DNA from: an uncultured Actinomycetes bacterium
GTDB lineage: Bacteria > Actinomycetota > Actinomycetes > S36-B12
DNA: 10,339 bases
Reading direction: 5' to 3'
Assembly: GCA_903848435.1 (NCBI GenBank)
Contig: CAINGG010000042.1
Coordinates: 1 to 10,339 of the forward strand
Shown piece by piece: positions 8,094 through 10,339 of this stretch (position 1 is its first letter; every line of letters starts with the position of its first letter). The translations under genes were made by a program, and so were the position numbers. The notes beneath the pieces were generated by a model that searched no databases, was not told the DNA's origin, and was given only the letters and a program-made list of their open reading frames with translations.

Positions 8094-8599
8094 GCGGTGA
8101 GGGCGTATGCGCGCCTCAGTGACCAGCCGGCGTCGGTCAGCTCGTAGAGATTCACCGCATCGACCGTGAAGTCTGCTTCGAAGTGCGCAAGGCCTTCGAA
8201 GGAGCGATCAAGCGCCTCGTCGTCGACCTCGGCGGCGATAGTCACGTGCGGGTGATACGGAAAGCGCAACTCCAGGGCCAGGGGTCCGCACCGGACCCGG
8301 CGTTCGATCTCCTCGCAGCCAGCGATGCCCTCTGCCACGGCCACGAAGACCACGGGGGTGACGGGCCGAAAGGTACCGGTGCCACGCAGGCGCATGCGAA
8401 AGGGTGCGACTCCGCGCAGGGCGTCGGCGAGGTGGTCCTCCACCGCGCGCATTTCCTCGGGGTCGATCGACACGGGCGCGACGACGGTCACGTGTGGAGG
8501 GTTGGTGTGCGCTTCGGGATCGCCGGCTTCTTCACGCGCCGCCCGCAGGATCGCAGCATGCGGCTCCGGGATAGTGATGACGACGCCGAACGTCTTCAT
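8090..8599 (-). CDS. 2'-5' RNA ligase / RNA 2',3'-cyclic phosphodiesterase family protein
   Basis: This is a small cytoplasmic protein of the 2H phosphoesterase superfamily. It is 169 residues long, near the family norm. Both H-x-T signatures are present: H36-V-T38 (PPHVTVV) and H118-V-T120 (YHPHVTIA), about 80 residues apart as needed to build the two-lobed active site. Members act in vitro on 2',3'-cyclic phosphate or 2'-5' RNA linkages; the cellular substrate of actinobacterial members is not established. The ATG overlaps the trpS stop (ATGA), so it is the downstream partner of trpS and translation is probably coupled. I recall the same pairing in other actinobacteria, which hints at a tRNA-related role, but that is inference. 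Its TAG stop shares a CTAG with the stop of the carboxypeptidase gene on the other strand. Confidence 0.85.
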   Translation of the reverse strand: MKTFGVVITIPEPHAAILRAAREEAGDPEAHTNPPHVTVVAPVSIDPEEMRAVEDHLADALRGVAPFRMRLRGTGTFRPVTPVVFVAVAEGIAGCEEIERRVRCGPLALELRFPYHPHVTIAAEVDDEALDRSFEGLAHFEADFTVDAVNLYELTDAGWSLRRAYALTA

Positions 8600-9627
8600 G
8601 GCAGGGGGACGAATCCGACCCGGTCGTAGACGGCCTCGAGGGTCGGCCGTGCCGTCGTGCGTGCTTTGTCGGCTCCCTGCCGCATGAGGCGCGTCAACTC
8701 GGCAGGATCGGCCATCAGCTCGCTCACCTGCTCACGGAAGCCCGTGACGAACCCGAGCACCGCGTCGGCGGCATCGGACTTCAGATCTCCGTAGCCGCGG
8801 CCTTCATAGCCGGCGACGAGCGTCGGGATATCGGTGCCGGTGAATGACGAGATGAGCGTCAGCAGGTTGGAGACGCCCGGCTTGCCTTCCGGGTCGAAGA
8901 CGATCTCGCGACCCGAATCGGTCACCGCCGACTTGATCTTCTTGGCCGTCACCGAGGGTTCATCGAGCAGGAAGAGGCACCCGGGTGCCGACGACTTGCT
9001 CATCTTCGAGTTGGGATCGGCGAGATCGAGGATCTTGGCCGTGTCCTTGACGATGAGAGGCTCGGGCACGACGAACGTCGGTCCGTAGCGGGCATTGAAT
9101 CGCTGGGCAAGGTCTCGCGTGAGTTCGAGGTGCTGGCGCTGGTCCTCGCCCACCGGCACACCGTCGGCCTGGTAGATGAGGATGTCGGCGGCCTGCAGGA
9201 TCGGGTAAGTGAACAGGCCCACCGTGGCGCGCTCAGAACCCTCGCGCTGCGTCTTGTCCTTGAACTGCGTCATGCGACCGGCTTCGCCGAACCCGGTCTG
9301 GCACTCGAGCACCCAGGCCAATTGCGCATGCTCGGGCACATGGCTCTGCACGAAGATGGTCGATCGATCGGGGTCGAGTCCTACGGCCAGGAGTTGCGCG
9401 AAGGACAGCAGCGTGCGCTGGCGCAGAACGGCCGGATCATGCTCGACCGTGATCGCGTGCTGGTCGACGACGCAGTAGTAGGCGTCATGTGTCTGCTGGA
9501 GGTCGACCCAGCGGCGCAGCGCACCGAGGTAGTTGCCCACCTGGAAGCTGTCGGCCGTCGGCTGGATGCCCGAGAGCACCCGGGGTGGGACGTTGCCGGG
9601 CTTGGCGGAGGCGTCGGCCGGGGTCAC
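8596..9627 (-). CDS. trpS: Tryptophanyl-tRNA synthetase
   Basis: This class I synthetase charges tRNA-Trp with tryptophan in the cytoplasm. The 343-residue protein is of normal length. The HIGH-equivalent is S27-F-Q-V-G-N32 within GIQPTADSFQVGNYLGAL, and KMSKS is at 208-212. Other TrpRS hallmarks are VVDQHAIT (53-60), FVQSHVPEHAQLAW (92-105), MTQFKDK (119-125) and PVGEDQRQHLEL (158-169). The first HIGH position is Gln here, against His in the M. tuberculosis protein and Thr in E. coli, both from memory; the position is variable, so function should be intact. The GTG start lies four bases after the stop of the upstream CBS-domain gene. It has no Shine-Dalgarno site, but a later start would cut into the Rossmann fold; re-initiation after the upstream gene is likely. 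Confidence 0.96.
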   Translation of the reverse strand: MTPADASAKPGNVPPRVLSGIQPTADSFQVGNYLGALRRWVDLQQTHDAYYCVVDQHAITVEHDPAVLRQRTLLSFAQLLAVGLDPDRSTIFVQSHVPEHAQLAWVLECQTGFGEAGRMTQFKDKTQREGSERATVGLFTYPILQAADILIYQADGVPVGEDQRQHLELTRDLAQRFNARYGPTFVVPEPLIVKDTAKILDLADPNSKMSKSSAPGCLFLLDEPSVTAKKIKSAVTDSGREIVFDPEGKPGVSNLLTLISSFTGTDIPTLVAGYEGRGYGDLKSDAADAVLGFVTGFREQVSELMADPAELTRLMRQGADKARTTARPTLEAVYDRVGFVPLP

Positions 9628-9631
9628 CGGG

Positions 9632-10339
9632 TCATTCTGGCAGCGGCGCCGGGGGCACGAGCAGCGGCGTCACCCGCAGCCGGGCGATGCGCCGCCCGTC
9701 CATCTCGGAGACCGACAGGCGATGGCCGTCAACGTCGACGTAGGCATCGATCTCGGGCAGTGCGCCGAGGCGCGAGACGACGAATCCGGCCGCCGTCTCG
9801 TAGGGGCCCTCGGGCAGGGTCACGCCGGTCTTGTCGGCGAAGTCCTCGAGATTGAGCAGGCCATCGACATCGGTTGGGCCTTCGACGCGGACCTCGTCGT
9901 ACTCATCGCGAATGTCACCGATGAGCTCCTCGACAAGATCCTCGAGCGACACGATGCCGGCTGTGCCGCCGTATTCGTCGACGACGATGGCGAGGTGCTG
10001 GCGCTGGCGGCGCATCTCGGTCAGCGCCGGGATCACCTCCTTGGTGCCCGGGAAGAACACCACCTGGCGGGCGAGGTCGCCCACCGTGCGACCGCTCTCG
10101 GCCGCACCCGGATGCAAGATCTCGCGGATGTGGATGACACCCACGACATTGTCTGCGGAGCCGCGCGTGACGGGATAGCGGGAGTGCGGGGCCGAGGCGA
10201 CCTCCTGGGCAGCATCAGCAATCGTCATGCTCGCGTCGAGGAAGGCCGTCTCGGTGCGCGGAATCATGACCTCCTTCAACTCGCGGTCGCCCGCGTCGAA
10301 GACATCGTCGATGAGCGCGCGCTCTTCGGCGGTGAGTTC
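9632..10339 (-). CDS. CBS-pair / CorC-HlyC domain membrane protein (hemolysin family), N-terminus outside window
   Basis: This is the C-terminal part of a membrane protein of the CNNM/CorC group (often labelled hemolysin family), implicated in divalent cation, mainly Mg2+, transport or its control. The 235 visible residues begin inside the gene; the N-terminal CNNM membrane domain should lie beyond 10339. The visible part opens with the usual linker helix and VMIPRTE (24-30 of this fragment). It continues with CBS repeat 1 (about 24-75), CBS repeat 2 (about 93-148, with VVDEYGGTAG and SLEDLVEEL), and the small CorC/HlyC domain (about 155-230, with YETAAGFVVSRLG). A TTG at 10277-10279 could be mistaken for a start, but the frame and homology continue upstream to the window edge. 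It is followed after four bases by trpS, so the two probably share a transcript. Confidence 0.9.
   Translation of the reverse strand, partial: ELTAEERALIDDVFDAGDRELKEVMIPRTETAFLDASMTIADAAQEVASAPHSRYPVTRGSADNVVGVIHIREILHPGAAESGRTVGDLARQVVFFPGTKEVIPALTEMRRQRQHLAIVVDEYGGTAGIVSLEDLVEELIGDIRDEYDEVRVEGPTDVDGLLNLEDFADKTGVTLPEGPYETAAGFVVSRLGALPEIDAYVDVDGHRLSVSEMDGRRIARLRVTPLLVPPAPLPE

Noticed and set aside
9130..9855. A 241-codon plus-strand frame across trpS and the CBS-domain gene.
   Set aside because: It is antisense to two recognised genes and ends in an Arg/Ala/Pro-rich low-complexity stretch.

Overview
The window reads as chromosomal, high-G+C actinobacterial DNA. G+C looks like roughly two thirds by eye, codon third positions are G/C rich, GTG starts are common, and stop/start overlaps are frequent. 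The strongest phylogenetic cue is the protein content. It has a mycobacterial Sdh1-type succinate dehydrogenase, a mycobacterial Sdh2-type succinate dehydrogenase, and then a D,D-carboxypeptidase, a 2'-5' RNA ligase-like protein and a tryptophanyl-tRNA synthetase. As I recall it, this order resembles the sdhCDAB ... dacB1 ... trpS neighbourhood of Mycobacterium. I cannot name the genus, and nothing looks horizontally acquired.

Layout. Positions 1-3262 (minus strand) carry the Sdh1-type operon sdhC-sdhA-sdhB; sdhB runs off the left edge. Positions 3263-3482 are a 220-bp divergent control region with several dyads. Positions 3483-6803 (plus strand) carry the Sdh2-type operon sdhC-sdhD-sdhA-sdhB, with genes overlapping or nearly touching. 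Position 6867 starts a membrane-anchored penicillin-binding D,D-carboxypeptidase. It meets the minus-strand operon (CBS/CorC-type membrane protein fragment, trpS, 2'-5' RNA ligase-like) tail to tail at 8090-8093, where both stop codons share one CTAG.

How the genes work together. Both Sdh complexes oxidise succinate to fumarate and pass electrons through FAD and Fe-S clusters to membrane quinone, joining the TCA cycle to respiration. Their anchors differ. The Sdh1 type has one five-helix subunit rich in Cys and His on the predicted cytoplasmic side, a family in which a membrane-embedded Rieske-like cluster has been described. The Sdh2 type has two three-helix subunits with heme-ligand histidines. 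Placing the two enzymes head to head over one short regulatory region suggests that a single control point could set the balance between them; this is inference.

No tRNA, rRNA, CRISPR, insertion sequence or phage element was seen. I found no clearly new biological system. The most worthwhile points are the paired divergent Sdh operons and their shared control DNA, the Cys/His motif of the Sdh1 anchor, and the His-to-Gln change in the quinone-site motif of the Sdh2 anchor.
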